This document shows positions 9,666-22,639 of a stretch of 64,000 nt of DNA, in pieces. Under the pieces are notes generated by a model. The model worked only from the letters and a program-made list of their open reading frames with translations, ran no database searches and was not told the DNA's origin. The stretch comes from Epiperipatus broadwayi (lineage: Eukaryota > Onychophora > Udeonychophora > Euonychophora > Peripatidae). The stretch is from positions 930,001 to 994,000 of the forward strand of contig JAQFVV010000180.1 of assembly GCA_028023455.1 (NCBI GenBank). The letters run 5' to 3'. A program made the translations under genes and the position numbers. Positions within the stretch are counted from its first letter, which is position 1. Each line of letters starts with the position of its first letter.

Positions 9666-12600
9666 AATATTTTAATATTTATTCTAGAATATTTATTTCC
9701 TTTGATATTATATATATATATATATTGTAATTTAGTATCTAAAAAAGGCAAGAGATATTAATTTTATCTATTTAGCTTTGTTGTTATTAACTTGATTCAA
9801 TTTATAATTTACTTAATAGTAACAATGCATACTGCTGGCTAAAATATATAATAAATATTTGAAGTGGTTTATAGCTATATTCTTTAAGCCACACTCCACC
9901 TTATAATGGTCGATGTAACTTCCCTAACCTAACCTGCCGTACAAGGCGCCAGCAGGCCATTCGAACCTGGAAAATTTATATAGTAGGCAGATACGTACGG
10001 GAGAGGTTACTCTTTTATCAAACCAAAAGTCCCAATCACTACCTCAGGGAGAAGCTGAGCTTAAAGTATCATACTGTATATTCAAATTTCTAATTCTGAA
10101 TTGTAAATATTAATAAAATATATACAATAAGTTACTGCCAAAATTAATTCAACAAAACATTTTATTATAACGCACACACATATTAAAAGAAAAATTCTGA
10201 AAATTAAATTTACTAAATATATATTTGACTTCAATTATATGCACAGAAGGAAGCGTTTAATAGATTTAAATACAATTTTAATAAGTGTGAATGTGCGACA
10301 TAGATTGCATATATAACCAACCAAATCCCTTTTAACCCTAGGCTGACCAATGCAAAATGAGATTATTAGCATAACACAATCATGCTAACAGAAATTTTAC
10401 ATCTGTAGCATGATATTAGAAAAATAATAAAACATGGTGAGAAATGTGCATCTTTCCCTTGATCATTAATAAACCTCACTGACTGGAATGATCCACTGCC
10501 CAATTGGTGATACAAAAAATAAAATTATTGAAATATATAGAGAAGAGATGCTCTGAAAAAGGAGATGGCAGTCTTTGCTGACTTACTTTCCCAGTCAGAG
10601 AGTAAAAAATCAATGATATAGGAGATACATCTATGACCATTGACAATGATGACTACCCTTTTGGGTCATACGTTCAGGTGGGTATTATGCCCTGTATGCT
10701 AATGCGGTACAAGGGAATGAGTATCCAATGCACCTACTCAAATTACATTGACATAAAACATCTGTACATCTATCCGCCAGCACTGATCTAACTGTGAAAC
10801 AATCAGCCCAAAATTAGAACACTTTAAAGTAACATAATCTTACGAATCTATGCAGCCCATTCACACTCATTTTAAATTATTAATTTAAAAGAAATTACGA
10901 TAATGGAAATGATATTAAACACATTAAAAGAAATTATAAACAAATAATTTAAATTTTAGTCAGATAGAAGATTTCTTTTAAAAATTAAGGGGCATTTAAA
11001 ATTACTACTTGGAAAAATTTGTTTTATAAAAGTTCATTTAAAGCAAAAGTTTATACTTTCCAATGCTGTAGATTTACTGAAGTCTGTCTTGGTGATTCTT
11101 GATAGAATACAAAGTTGTTTTCTTTCCTATTCTTCTAGATGTAAGTTCGTTTCTGGCCATTTTCCTGGAACCATCCTTCTCTGCAGAGACCACTTCAGCT
11201 GTTGCAAACACGGGAAACATAAATTATTGCTGACCCCTACATTTTAGAGATTTGCAATACACTTATAAATATGTTTAATAAAACACAATCAGCAATAAAA
11301 ATCAAAATCTTCATCTCAACTTCAAAGTTTTCTTTTCATATCTCTGAGAATTCTTATCAGCAAATTCCAGGATCGATCTTACATGGCTTGACTCTTCTCT
11401 GTGGACTGTGTTTATTTCCATCCTTATTGGTCAGCTTTCTTTAGAGCAGGAACTCAAAAATTTTATCACTAGTATTTTTTTAATTTATCTCCTGTCTGAC
11501 TTTATGCCCAAGGGCCTGTTTGCAATTACGACTATATAGAAAATCATTTCCATTCTAAGATTAAAAATAATTAATTAACAACTTGTTTTTAGATTTTAAA
11601 CTTCAAAGAATTATATAATTAGTTTTCCATCTGTGAATTATTTATATATTAATTTAAATAAAATTATTAAATTCTCTTTATATATATATTTCTACTCGAC
11701 GATGATTTTATACTTTTACACTTTTGTTTGAAAGAGATGTAACAGCATATACTTATCCCATTACACCCTTTAGATAAAGAAAATCTTGAATTTTGCGGTC
11801 CATTTAAAAGGAAGACTGTAGCTATAAGGCAATTAAAACAACATAATTAATAAATACAAAATTGTTTAATTAATTGGCTGCCTTGTAAAATTTTTTTAAA
11901 CTTAAAATATGTGATGTTACATAATGTGGGTCAGTTCAAAGTTCAAATTGACTAAATTTGGTATTGTAAAAGAAAAATTGATGTGTAATTTCTATGAAAA
12001 ATATAAGTGGATTGGAAAAAGCTTCAATTTAAGAAGATAAAACTATGCAACTTAATTTTATTTTATTATTAATAAATATGTCAGGTAGAAAGATACACAT
12101 TATCTTATGAGCGGTGATATTACTGAGCATACATAGACAAGTGTATCTTATTCTATGTTTAAATCTTTACTCAATAGCATTATAATTACATGCTTAAGAT
12201 GCTTATTTTAAACATTAGATTACATAGAAAATAATGAATGGCTGATATAAAAAGTTTTGGATAAGCCACGTCTTATCATATTTCCTATTTTTCATGCATA
12301 TAACAACTCATTTTACAATGAATTGGGCCATGCTGAGAAAAACGCAAGTAATGTACATATATGAAGCAATATAATGCATATGCAAGTAAAGAAAAAATTT
12401 GTTTGCAAAATATACGATTTAATATGAGTGGCATATGTTCAAAAAGGTTGATATTTTATAAATAATCATAAATACTTCATCAGTTATGGCCTGATTGAGG
12501 CATTGTGGATTGATTGTGGTTAAAAAGCTCATGAACACAAAGTCTGGATACATATTTTTTCATAATAATAAATACTAGTCTCATATTAGCAGTGGTCTTT

Positions 12601-13364
12601 CTTTTGCTAGTCTGGATACTGAAATGCTTTCTATTACTTAACCTTTCTTAATTCTCTATTAAAGTGATTTATAAATTTATTACAGTAGGTAGCTAACGAA
12701 TTAATCCTATATGGTATTGGACAATTATTTTTGATGCTTTCAGTGTGTTCCTTTAATCTTTCTATATTTTTGAAAATTAAATTAATTTATAAATACTACT
12801 TAGTCAATTTTCAAGATACTATCAATAAAAATAAATGTTGCATTTTTTCAATTAATGCAATATCTAAAATACATGCTGGACTTGGTGAAATAATTTACTA
12901 CAAATGTTTTAATATTTTCTTGTATTATAAAATGTCTTACCGTTGAAAGCTTCTTGAAACACCAATATCAGTATTAAAAGTATCCAAAGTGATTTTAGCA
13001 GCATTGTGGCCAGAAATTGATTTTAATCATTTTAAACCTGCAAGTAAAATAGTTTAACTTTATTTCAGTAATAGCAGTATTCTTATTTGAAGTATTACTG
13101 CATAAATAAATGATAAAATAACAACTAATAACAATATTACTGACATTTTAACAAAGAGTTTTATATGCATTCATTTTGAAAAATGTATACATCTTTTTAA
13201 CAATTAGCAAATTCTTCATGTTTTTCTATAAACTCAATTAGATATTGAATTCATAGAAAAAAATTTGTTTTATTCATAAGCCAGATTTAATTTATTTATC
13301 AAATTTAATGATTGAACTGAATTACCATTATAATGTCACTTGTCTCGTTTTTTTTATAAACCTA
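9666..13364. other. No gene recognised
   Basis: AT-rich sequence with an (AT)n run near 9710. A less AT-rich patch at 9885-10080 contains cctaacctaacc and a minus-strand sequence like a tRNA B box (ggttcgaatgg), but no matching A box at the normal distance. Patches at 10440-10800 and 11050-11500 have more balanced composition and may be old repeats. No sustained open frame or splice-like structure convinced me. Confidence 0.5.
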
Positions 13365-16300
13365 GAACCCCAAGATAAAAACACATCAATGTATTCATTC
13401 AAAGCTCAGTCACCAATATATCAATATAAATCTGAACTCAGTTTATAATCTATATATTTGGTTTATCTAAAACCAGTTACCATCATTCATAAACAAGAAG
13501 GTTAAAAAAAAACAATGAAACATCACATGATCACCACTTCCTGCACTCACACAACTGTTCTTAGCAGTATCATACACTCCATAGTTAACAATGGATACAG
13601 GAAAGTTTGTGCATAAATGCCAATCTAGTTGCAATTCATTCAATATCACCAGACTAGTTTCTAGCTTGAGGATTTCTTCAATGAGAAGCTATTGCAACAT
13701 TCCAGTAGACATGTCTTACCTATTTAGTTAACTGTAAAGCTAAAAGTGCAAGATAAAAACATGTTAGTGTCCAATCCAAACTCATTTGCCTGTATTGTCA
13801 TATATATTTGAATCTAGTTGAGCATCTATGAATCCTGTTGCTCTTGGTAACTCAAAGTTACCATTATCCATAGGCAGAAATGGTATAAAAGCAACCACAT
13901 CTCTTATGATAAACAATTCATATGCTTACACAACTGTTATTATCAGTAGGAAAATCTCTATATACAGTAGTGTCATCCGCCAGAAACCTTAGTAATCAAT
14001 GGATACAACAAGTTCATAATGAAAATCATCTATTGCCAACTTATACATTATCCCTGGACAAAATTTCTACCTTGTGGGTTTTATCAGTGAAAACTTTTAG
14101 TTCTGGTAGCACTGTACCCAGATCTAAAGATTTAATGCCACCATGCAGTAGCTACCATTTACCTATTTACTTAACTATAAATCTGATAGCTAAAAGTGAA
14201 CATGCATTGCTTGAATAGTCATAGAGATCTGAATCCAGTTCAGCAATTGCATATTTTTTTGTGTTTTTGCTTGCTTTATCAAAATCAATAGTCACCATCA
14301 TCTCATGATCAGGAATGGTATACAATGAGCAAAGCATCACATTATCATTTCCTTTTTTACACCAGCTTCTATGAGTAGTAAAAAAATTTCCATACAGTAG
14401 TACCACCCTGTGAAAGACAGTAATCAACAGTTTCTGGAAGGTTTGTGAATAAAAATTCCCATCTAGTGTGCAATAATCCAATATCCACAAACTAGTGTTT
14501 ATTGTGTGGCTTTTATCAGTGAGGAGCTTTTGGGCTATGGTTTGAATGCAACTTTCCAGCAGCTACTCTTTTTCTATTTGTTATTTATAAAGTCAGGAAG
14601 TCAAGATGAAAATACTTCAATATTATTAATGGGTGCTCATTTACCTATATAGTCATATATGTCTGAACCCTGTTCAGCTTCTATAAATCTTGGTGATCTC
14701 AGTTGATCAAGTCCATAGCTGCCATCATCCCATAAGCAGAATTGGTAGAAAACCAACAAATGTCACATGATCACCAATTCCAATGATTACACAAGCTGAC
14801 CTTAACAGTAGCAAACTTTCTATACAGTAGTGCCACCCACTGGAAACTTTAGCAATGAATGAATGCAGGAAGGTTTGCACATAAAATTCTTATCGAATGC
14901 CCACTCATCCAGTATTCTCAGATTAATTTATATTTTGCAGCTTTCATCAATGAGGATATTTAGATGAATATAATGCATATCTTCAGCATCAATCTTATAC
15001 CTATTTAGTTAACTATAAATCCAGAAGAAAAAGATAAAATAAACTATTTATGTTTCCAATCCAAGTACATTAATCTGTATTTTCATAGAGGTCTGAACCC
15101 AGTTTAGTTTCTATACATTTGATATCCTTTGTTTATTAAAAATCACAATCATCATCCCAAAAACAGGATTGGTATAAAATCAACAAATCATCACATTCTC
15201 ACCAGTTTTAATTTTTATGCAGGCTGTTACTAGTGGTAGCAGATTTTTTATACAAAACTGACAGTACCATAAGGCTTAGTAATCAATGGATTCAGGAAGA
15301 TTTGTGAATAAATTCCTTACCCCCCTCTACTCATCCAACATCTCAAAATAGTTTTTCATTTGTGGCTGTTATCAGTGAGGAGCTTTGGATATGAGAGCAC
15401 TCCACATAGATCTAAGAAGGTAATACAACTTTTGAGCAGCTATCTACTACCTATTTATTTAAATATGAATTTAGGACCAAAGTTGAAAACATATTTATGT
15501 TTCAAATCCAAGCTCTTTCACCTGTAGAGCATTATATATCTAAACCCAGTTCAGCATCTGATCATTTTGGTGTTCTTGGTTTAACAAAAGCCACAGTTAC
15601 TATCTTCCACCACTTTCTATGCATGCACAAGCTGTTATTAGCAATAAAAAGCTATCCATACTGTAGGATCAGTCAGTACAAGCCTTAGTAATTAATGGAT
15701 GCAGCAAGGTGTGTGGATAAAATCTTCATCAAGTTCCTATTCATTCAATATCTGCAGACAATTTTTTAATATGTGGATTTCATCAGTAATATTTTTGGAA
15801 GTGAGAGCACTGCACTTAGATCTACAAATATATTAGAATCCTCCCATTATTCTATAACCCTGATCAATGTCTATACATTTTGGTGTTCTTGGTTTATCAA
15901 AAATCACAATTGCTATTATTTCAAAGGCATGAATGGTATGAAATCAACAAAATATCACATGATCACTACTTTCTACACACAAGCTATTATTAGCAGTATC
16001 AGACACTTCCTACATTAGTGCCATTTAATGCAAACTTTAGTAATCAATGGATTCAGAAATGTTTGTGTCTAAAATGCCCATCTAGTCCTTTTTATTTAAT
16101 ATTCCCAGACTAGTTTCTACTTGTGGATTTCTTGGTGTCCTTGGTTTATCAAAAACCACATTCACCATCATACCAAGGGCAGAAATGTCACAAAACCAAA
16201 CAAACATCACACAATCACTAATTCCCATGCTTACACAAGCTATTATTAGCAATAGCAAATTCTCCACAAAGTAGTGCCACCCAGTGCAATTTTAGTAATC

Positions 16301-16590
16301 AGTAAATGCAGGATGGTGCCTGCATAAAACCCCCCATTTAGGGCCTATTCATCCAATATCACTAGACTAGTTTTATCTTATCACTTTTATCAGGGTGAAG
16401 CTTTGGATCTGAGAATACCACATCCAGATCTAAGGATTGAATGCATCTTTCCAGTAGATACCTTTTCTCCATTTAATTAACAATAAAGTTAAGAGATCAA
16501 GATAAAAAACACAGTAATGTTTCCAGTCTGAGCTCATTCACTGCTATAGTCACATAGATCTGAAACCAGTTCAGCATCTATACATTGTGG
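13365..16590 (-). repeat. Tandem array of about eight ~430-bp hammerhead-derived monomers
   Basis: A recurring block like agtaatcaatggatgcagg appears near 13583, 13993, 14422, 14853, 15280, 15688, 16041 and 16288, spaced about 410, 430, 431, 427, 408, 353 and 247 bp. Each unit also repeats a cacatgatcacc-like block, a ccagactagttt block and a tcagcatctatacat block in the same order. The last units are internally deleted. Divergence between units is high. The same monomer forms the inverted dimer at 43407-44313. Read on the minus strand, each full unit contains a decayed type I hammerhead at the ccagactagttt...tcagtgagg position. In several units the core reads CUGAUAA instead of CUGAUGA. Confidence 0.85.
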
Positions 16591-17939
16591 GTTAAATAAT
16601 TTGTTGTACTTCAACAAAAATATTAAAAAATCTTATAAGCTATTTCAGATTTCATTTTAAATAATAATACATATAAAATTTTGTCTGTATTTATTTTTTT
16701 CTTTTTAACTTTAAATATATATGTACACACAAACTTTTATATATAATATTGCAAGCCATGAGATCAATCCATCTCAATATATAGATCAATTTCATGGATA
16801 AATAACTTCATAATAAGTGATATAATGAAAAGGAATATACAAATGCTGATGGTTTCTACTTATGAGGAATGTCCATATTGTGTAAAATTCAGGGCTGGGA
16901 AGTAATAGGTTCTATCAATATATAGTAAACTTTGATTTTCAAATTAGAAAACATTGATGGTATGCATTTCTGTATGACTCATATCTATGACTAATGTAGA
17001 ATTCTGTAGCAATAGAAATATTATTTCTTTGAAAACTATTGAATTAATATGTTGTTGGTATTCATAACTGCCTTTTAGGGATTATCCAAGCATATAAAAA
17101 AGGTGGATTAAAGAATTATTTTTTTATTTTTTAAAAATAAAAGCAAAATTATCCTGTAAAATAAAATTAGTTTACATTCATTCTTTTGATTTGGTACACA
17201 AATAATTTCTTAATTTAAAATTGTTTAAATTCCTTTTTCAGTATGGAACATTCAACAGTAAATATTTTATATCAAAAAAAAAAATCTTTATTTTATTTTA
17301 GTTCAAAAATAATATTTTCTTGCTTTTATGATGAGCATGTCAATTTGGCTTAATTTTTGACAGAATCAAAAAGAAAAAAAATAATTCATTTTTTAATTTA
17401 AGTAATTTATTAAAAAATATTAAGAATATTACTTATTTTTTTAAATTTTAGTTATTCTAGATTTTTTTTTCAATACATATATAATTTGCGTGTATATATT
17501 TTTCCTTTCTATAAATTAATTACATTGTGTGTACACACACACACCCCCAATAGTGCTCATTCATTATATTGCCGCCTGCAAGCAGCAGTAAATAAATAAT
17601 TTTGAGGATTTATGAATGCATATGTATTCAATTTATATGACAGAAAAGTAAACATGTATACATCGTACCAGGCACTCCTTAATTGATAATGATAATAGTC
17701 GCATTTATACTGACAACTTTTATATCTATACATATATCAATACACAGATAATGCTTCCAGTCAACATAGTGGGTTTGATTCCAATTCTAATTCATACTTG
17801 ACCTATTTTATCTTGGCTGTATCTTTGTTTAATTGTGCCCTGTGATATGTTACTTATTTAGCATTACAAATGTTTCCTTTATCACCATTTTGATTTGATC
17901 ATTTTTATATTTTAGTTCACATATAACTTCATGCTGTAT
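16591..17939. other. No gene recognised
   Basis: AT-rich DNA with A and T runs and a short (AC)n tract near 17530 followed by a small palindromic gcctgcaagcagc patch. Nothing else identified. Confidence 0.5.
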
Positions 17940-18794
17940 GATCGATTTAGAAAGTTCTAAAATGACCAATTTTATTTTCTAATGATCCAAGCCCAATTTC
18001 TTTCCAACATGTACATTGAGGTTTTTAGTTTTTTCAATGATTTAGATACAGCGCTTAATAGAAAATTGCTTTCAAGCTTCCTTTCTACCAATTGATCTCA
18101 ATTCATCTATGTCTAAAAATCCATTGTAATGATCTTCTGGTGTAGTGAGTATTAAAAGTATAAATAATACTTTGATCCAATGGCTAGAGCAACAAAGTAG
18201 TGTTTGGTAGTAGAAACAGTATTGGATATGATGTGTGATCTGGAGCATTATCTAATAGTAACAGTGCCTTGAAATCTGAATTTTTCTTTAAATAATTTTC
18301 AACCTTTGGCACAAATTACTTTAAAAACCAGTCTCTAAATAAATCTCCAGTTACCCAAGTTTTTGAAATTGCTTTCCAATATACTGGTTAGGTGTTTGTG
18401 TTTTTAAGTGTGTGGGGATTTGAAAATCTATGAACAAACAAGGGTTTGTCATAAAATCTCTTGAGGCATTATTTCACAAAAGTAGGGTTACATGATTATT
18501 AGATACCTTTAATTCAGATGCATTTTTTGTTTCATTATAAAGGTTCTGTTAGGCATGTTTGCTATGAAATCCCAGTTTCATCAACATTAAAAACTTGATA
18601 TGGTGTGTATTTTTGCTCTTATATCATTTTTTGAGTTTTTGGGAATACATTCTGGCAGCTTCATGATCAGAAGATGCAGATTTGCCTAGAATTCCCTTGC
18701 TATGGATTAGAAAATGCTTATTGAATTTTCAAACCTACCTTTACTTGCTATAATATCTGGGCAGACATAAGATTCTCCATTTTCTTTAAGGGCC

Positions 18795-19215
18795 TATGTA
18801 ATGTTCAAATTTATTTATTAAGCACATAGATCACATGAAATTTTTAAAAAAGGGTTTAATCTTTTTAACATGTCTTATTGAATTTTTTAATAGCTCAACA
18901 GTACAGAGAAAATCTCAAGCCCAAACACAAGATAGACTTTATAAAGGCAAAAGCAGCCACCTTATTTTTATCTTAAACTCTGATTTATGTAGGCCAATCT
19001 GAAGCATCTTGGTTGAAAAAGAGAAGATATTACTCTGTTCACTTTTTCATTCATACTTTCTTACATACATTAATATTAATAAAATCATTCAATTTACTAC
19101 ATGTTAATATTATAAATTAATAGAAATTATGTAATGTTCAAAATTATTTATTAAGCACATAGATTATATAAATTAAAAAGAAAAGATTATACCTTTTTAA
19201 CACATTTCATCATTG
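18795..19215. repeat. Direct duplication with 334-bp offset
   Basis: 18795-18890 and 19129-19215 both begin tatgtaatgttcaaa, continue ttatttattaagcacatagat and share ctttttaaca. They are about 80% alike by eye. This lies within the Tigger relic and may be a local duplication. Confidence 0.6.
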
Positions 19216-19222
19216 AGCTATT

Positions 19223-19707
19223 GTAATAAATTTAATCAGCCATTTAAGCTATTGTGTGCTTTTTCACGAGTGTTAAATAATAATAAAGGAGTACTTCCAC
19301 TTACAACACAAGATATAGTATTTAGGAAAGAATAAAATGAATCCACTTATTCAATCCAATCTAAATGCTTATATATGGGCAAATCTTGAGTACTGTAAGT
19401 GAAAGTGTGAGGATAGACTACTCATTTTAAACCACTGTTTACGATATCTGAATGAATGACGCCAATGAAATTATCTAGAATTTACTAGACATCACTCACA
19501 AATGAAACTCTTAAACATATGTAAATAAAAATTTATTTTTAGCGCTGTTTCTAATTATAATAAATTTAATCAGCCCCTATATCTTGTGTTGTAAGTGGAA
19601 ATACTCATTTATTATTATTTAACACTCGTGAAAAAGCGCACAATAGCTTAAATGGCTGATTAAATTTATTACAATTAGAAACAGTGCTAAAAATAAATGT
19701 TTATTTA
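19223..19707. mobile_element. 485-bp foldback insertion with 12-bp flanking duplication
   Basis: The 12-mer cattgagctatt occurs directly before (19211-19222) and after (19708-19719) this block. Inside, 19223-19320 and about 19573-19674 are inverted copies of each other (about 97 bp, including cacgagtgttaaataataa), and 19533-19575 is inverted against 19660-19700. It lies inside the Tigger relic, so it is the younger insertion. It looks like a MITE or foldback element. A 12-bp duplication is longer than the 8 bp of hAT elements, so the superfamily is open. Confidence 0.7.
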
Positions 19708-20312
19708 CATTGAGCTATTATAAAAATCATTAAGGTGCATATGTGTAAATTTTAAGAAATTTTTGTTTAATGATATTGTCATCATCCATTTTGGGGCTTA
19801 GTGTTTGTCATTTTCTCAATTATTGGAGCATGTGGATAAGCTGCATATTTTGCTAATATTAAAGATTCTAAACATCAGCATTTTTAATTGTCTTTTCATT
19901 TTTTTAATGGTTCAGGCTGTTGCTTTATTTAAATTTAGAGTTTTTGCAATGTGTGGCACTGTTTTTTCTTTTATAAGACAATTCAAAATGTATATTTTTA
20001 CATGCAGAGAAATAAATTTTCTTTTAAATTTTTTTAATATTTTTATCATGTATAGTTTGGGACTGAAATTTAATTTTTCAAAAATTATTTTTAAAAATAA
20101 AAACTCTTTAATACATATCAAAAAAAAACTTTAAATAAGTTCCTTCTAATGCCATAAATACTAGGATTTCTTAATGTTTTCTGAAATTCAAAAAGTGAAC
20201 ACTAAAAATATAAAATACACAATGATGTATACTTAATTCAAAGAGAGAGAATCTTGATAAAATAAAATTCTGGTATTTCCTCAATTGTATTTTATTTCAT
20301 AAGTATCTGTAC

Positions 20313-22200
20313 TGTACTGGATGAAAGATTTTGGTTTCACATATACTGACGACAAGGGCGCCACAAGTCTGAAAATTTGGAACTAGACATTTATTTTAAG
20401 GGTGGACAGGATATATGAACCTGAACGTGATGGACTAAACCCAGGGAGAGCAAGATTTTGTGAATGTTTTTCAGACAATTGAGAAAACAATGAGACAAAT
20501 GTCAGCCAAAATAATTACAAGAACTTTTTAAATTTATTAAACATATAACAAAATAAACATGAAAACTTGATCTACATTTTCTTAGCAGATCTTAACATTG
20601 ATTGTATGTGAGCATTAATACATTAAATACCCAGACAGACAAGTTCACTTCTCATTCATAAGATAATAAGGAGTTTATATCTTTCTGCTAGTGGTTCACC
20701 CAATGAATTCCATTTTTTATAAAGATTCAGTAAGATGGATGCTTGTGGAGAACAACAGGTCAGCGCAGATGAGCTTTTCTTAGTCCGGAAAAGAAATGTC
20801 GGAACTAAGGATGTGCTAATTCTGCAAGACGCTCATGGACAAGTACATTTAAATGAGTCAAGGTTAATCTCACACAAGAAAAGTAAGATTATGGGCTACA
20901 TAATCTGAATTATAGAAAATAAATCTCTACCAAGAAAACAGAACCATATATTTGATAAAGCGCCAGCCAAGATCAGCGGTCTGCAGAAAATGCAAACCAA
21001 GTTTGATTAAGTTTAATGGCAAAGAAAACAAAAAAAGACAGGGCAGTAGAAGAAAACTACTAAGATTGGCCTGAGTATTTATCAAGGGTTAATCATAGAA
21101 CTGAGAAAACATTAAGCGTATACAATATCATACACTCACAAATAAATAATATTTTAAGATGGAAAATCTTGCTACTAAGATTCTAATATAAAAAAACAAT
21201 ACATTAATATTTAAATTGATAGATTACACATCATAAATATATTTCCTTTTTAAGATTAAGCTGAGATTTTGCTAGAGACTTTAGAGATTTAGCCCTGATT
21301 TTAATAAGGAAAGGTAAGTTATCTTGAGGTAATATTAATTTCTGCTGTTCATACAAAGATCACTATAGAGTCCTATACAGTGGCTTTCATTTATTACAGG
21401 TTCAGAAGAATAAAGGCACTATCAGGATCAACTTTGGACTTGGCATTTAGGTTATGATTGACACAATTTGGAGCTCTGGAGGTTCAGCTTTGAGAAGATT
21501 TAGCCCATCATATTGTAAAGATTCTTCATGACATAGATTATAGGCACAGCATCTGAATGGCCACTACTATCATGGAAAATAGTAGAATTATTGTTGGTCA
21601 ACAGAAATCCAGTTTGGTGATTTCCATTGAATAAATAAAATTAGGATTACTTCAATGATGCAACAGTTTAATAACAGAAAAATCTGGATGAATCCTCAAT
21701 AACAAGAAGCTGAATAATCTGAGCATTCAGAATAAATAAGCTGAGTGACTAGAATAGTCTCTCTGAATAATCTGTTTGAATGAATAAAAAAACCCAGAGC
21801 TATTTATGTTCATTGTTATCTCCCACACATTTTTTTATTGCCAGTTTCAACCAGAGTAAATCTCCTGCTCAATCTTAATTAGAAAACAACATCTGACAGG
21901 GTTTTATTTTATAAAATTAATTTTTTTAAAAAAAAAACATGCCAAACTAAATCTCAGCTTTAAAATCTATCAACTTTTTTTTAAAAATAAAATACTTTTA
22001 TAAAAAGATTAATTAAATTTTGCTTGCTTTTAATTACTTTAAAAGAAAACAGCCTCATAAAAAATGATTTAAAACTAAAATCATTTGAGAATTAAAAATA
22101 TAAGACTTTAATATAAATAACTATGTGTGTTATTGCACATATAAAACTTGGTTTTATTTTACATGATAGAACTTTTGAATTGAATAAAGTATCTGATTCA
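20313..22200 (-). repeat. Gypsy LTR, left copy (3' LTR)
   Basis: 1,888 bp, starting tgtactgg and ending gattca, so TG...CA on the plus strand (TGAATC...CAGTACA on the element's strand). It aligns throughout with 26493-28398, with frequent substitutions and small indels. LTRs of 1.9 kb are long for this group. I saw no open frame inside. Confidence 0.9.
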
Positions 22201-22639
22201 ACTGCCCCATCATGCCATGAAAAAAAAGCATTTCTTTGCTGCTTCTTTTTTTTTTAATTTTAAACCCCAAATCTTTAAAACTTTTAAACCCCCCTCCCTT
22301 CAGCTGAGCATTTGCCCTGAGTTCAATTCCTTAAGCCTACCTCCTATCTTTTTAAGTGGCTGAACTAAGGCTCCATGCATTATAAGATCCTTAAACTCCA
22401 TGCTCATCTTCCAATACAAAGGCATTCAGACCATTTTTTCTTTGTATAATGGAAGGTCCATCATACACTGGAAAAAATTTATTATATTGATGGTGGGTTG
22501 GATTGCTGACATGAGGTTTCATACAAAAACCAAGTCTCCTACCTTGAATCTACATGGTCATCGATTTCCCCTCTTTACACATAATTCGGGCATATGTTTC
22601 AACTTTATTTGAGCCTTTCCTTTATCCATTTCTTTATCA

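Larger units (their letters stand above)
17940..20121 (-). pseudogene. Decayed Tigger/pogo-type transposase
   Basis: Pieces of a pogo-family transposase run in order on the minus strand. At 19870-20121 is the N-terminal DNA-binding domain (KFKRKFISL, then IAKTLNLNKATA and TIKK), a helix-turn-helix of the CENP-B/psq type. Near 18620-18680 SSDHEAARMYSQKL leads to YQVFNVDETGIS (18566-18606), holding the first catalytic Asp, then MPNRTF after a frameshift. Near 18250 is LLLLDNAPDHTS with the second catalytic Asp, then LLPNTTLL and a PLDQSII-like stretch followed by HYTRR near 18150. Tigger elements are cut-and-paste DNA transposons. Stops and frameshifts are frequent, and a 485-bp insertion (19223-19707) splits the gene between the DNA-binding and catalytic parts. 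I could not define the terminal inverted repeats. Confidence 0.85.

Noticed and set aside
9915-9930. AACCTAACCT, like the arthropod telomere repeat
   Set aside because: Barely two copies within ordinary sequence; not a telomeric tract and no basis for placing the organism.
9930-10080. Minus-strand B-box-like ggttcgaatgg, possible SINE
   Set aside because: No A box at a suitable distance, no tail and no target duplication.
11085-11230. Pyrimidine tract and AG before a less AT-rich stretch, like a splice acceptor and exon
   Set aside because: The following frame stops at once, and no donor or homologous protein was recognised.
12480-12530. Minus-strand CTGATGA in gcctcaatcaggccataactgatga context
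   Set aside because: No GAAA or second stem within hammerhead distance.
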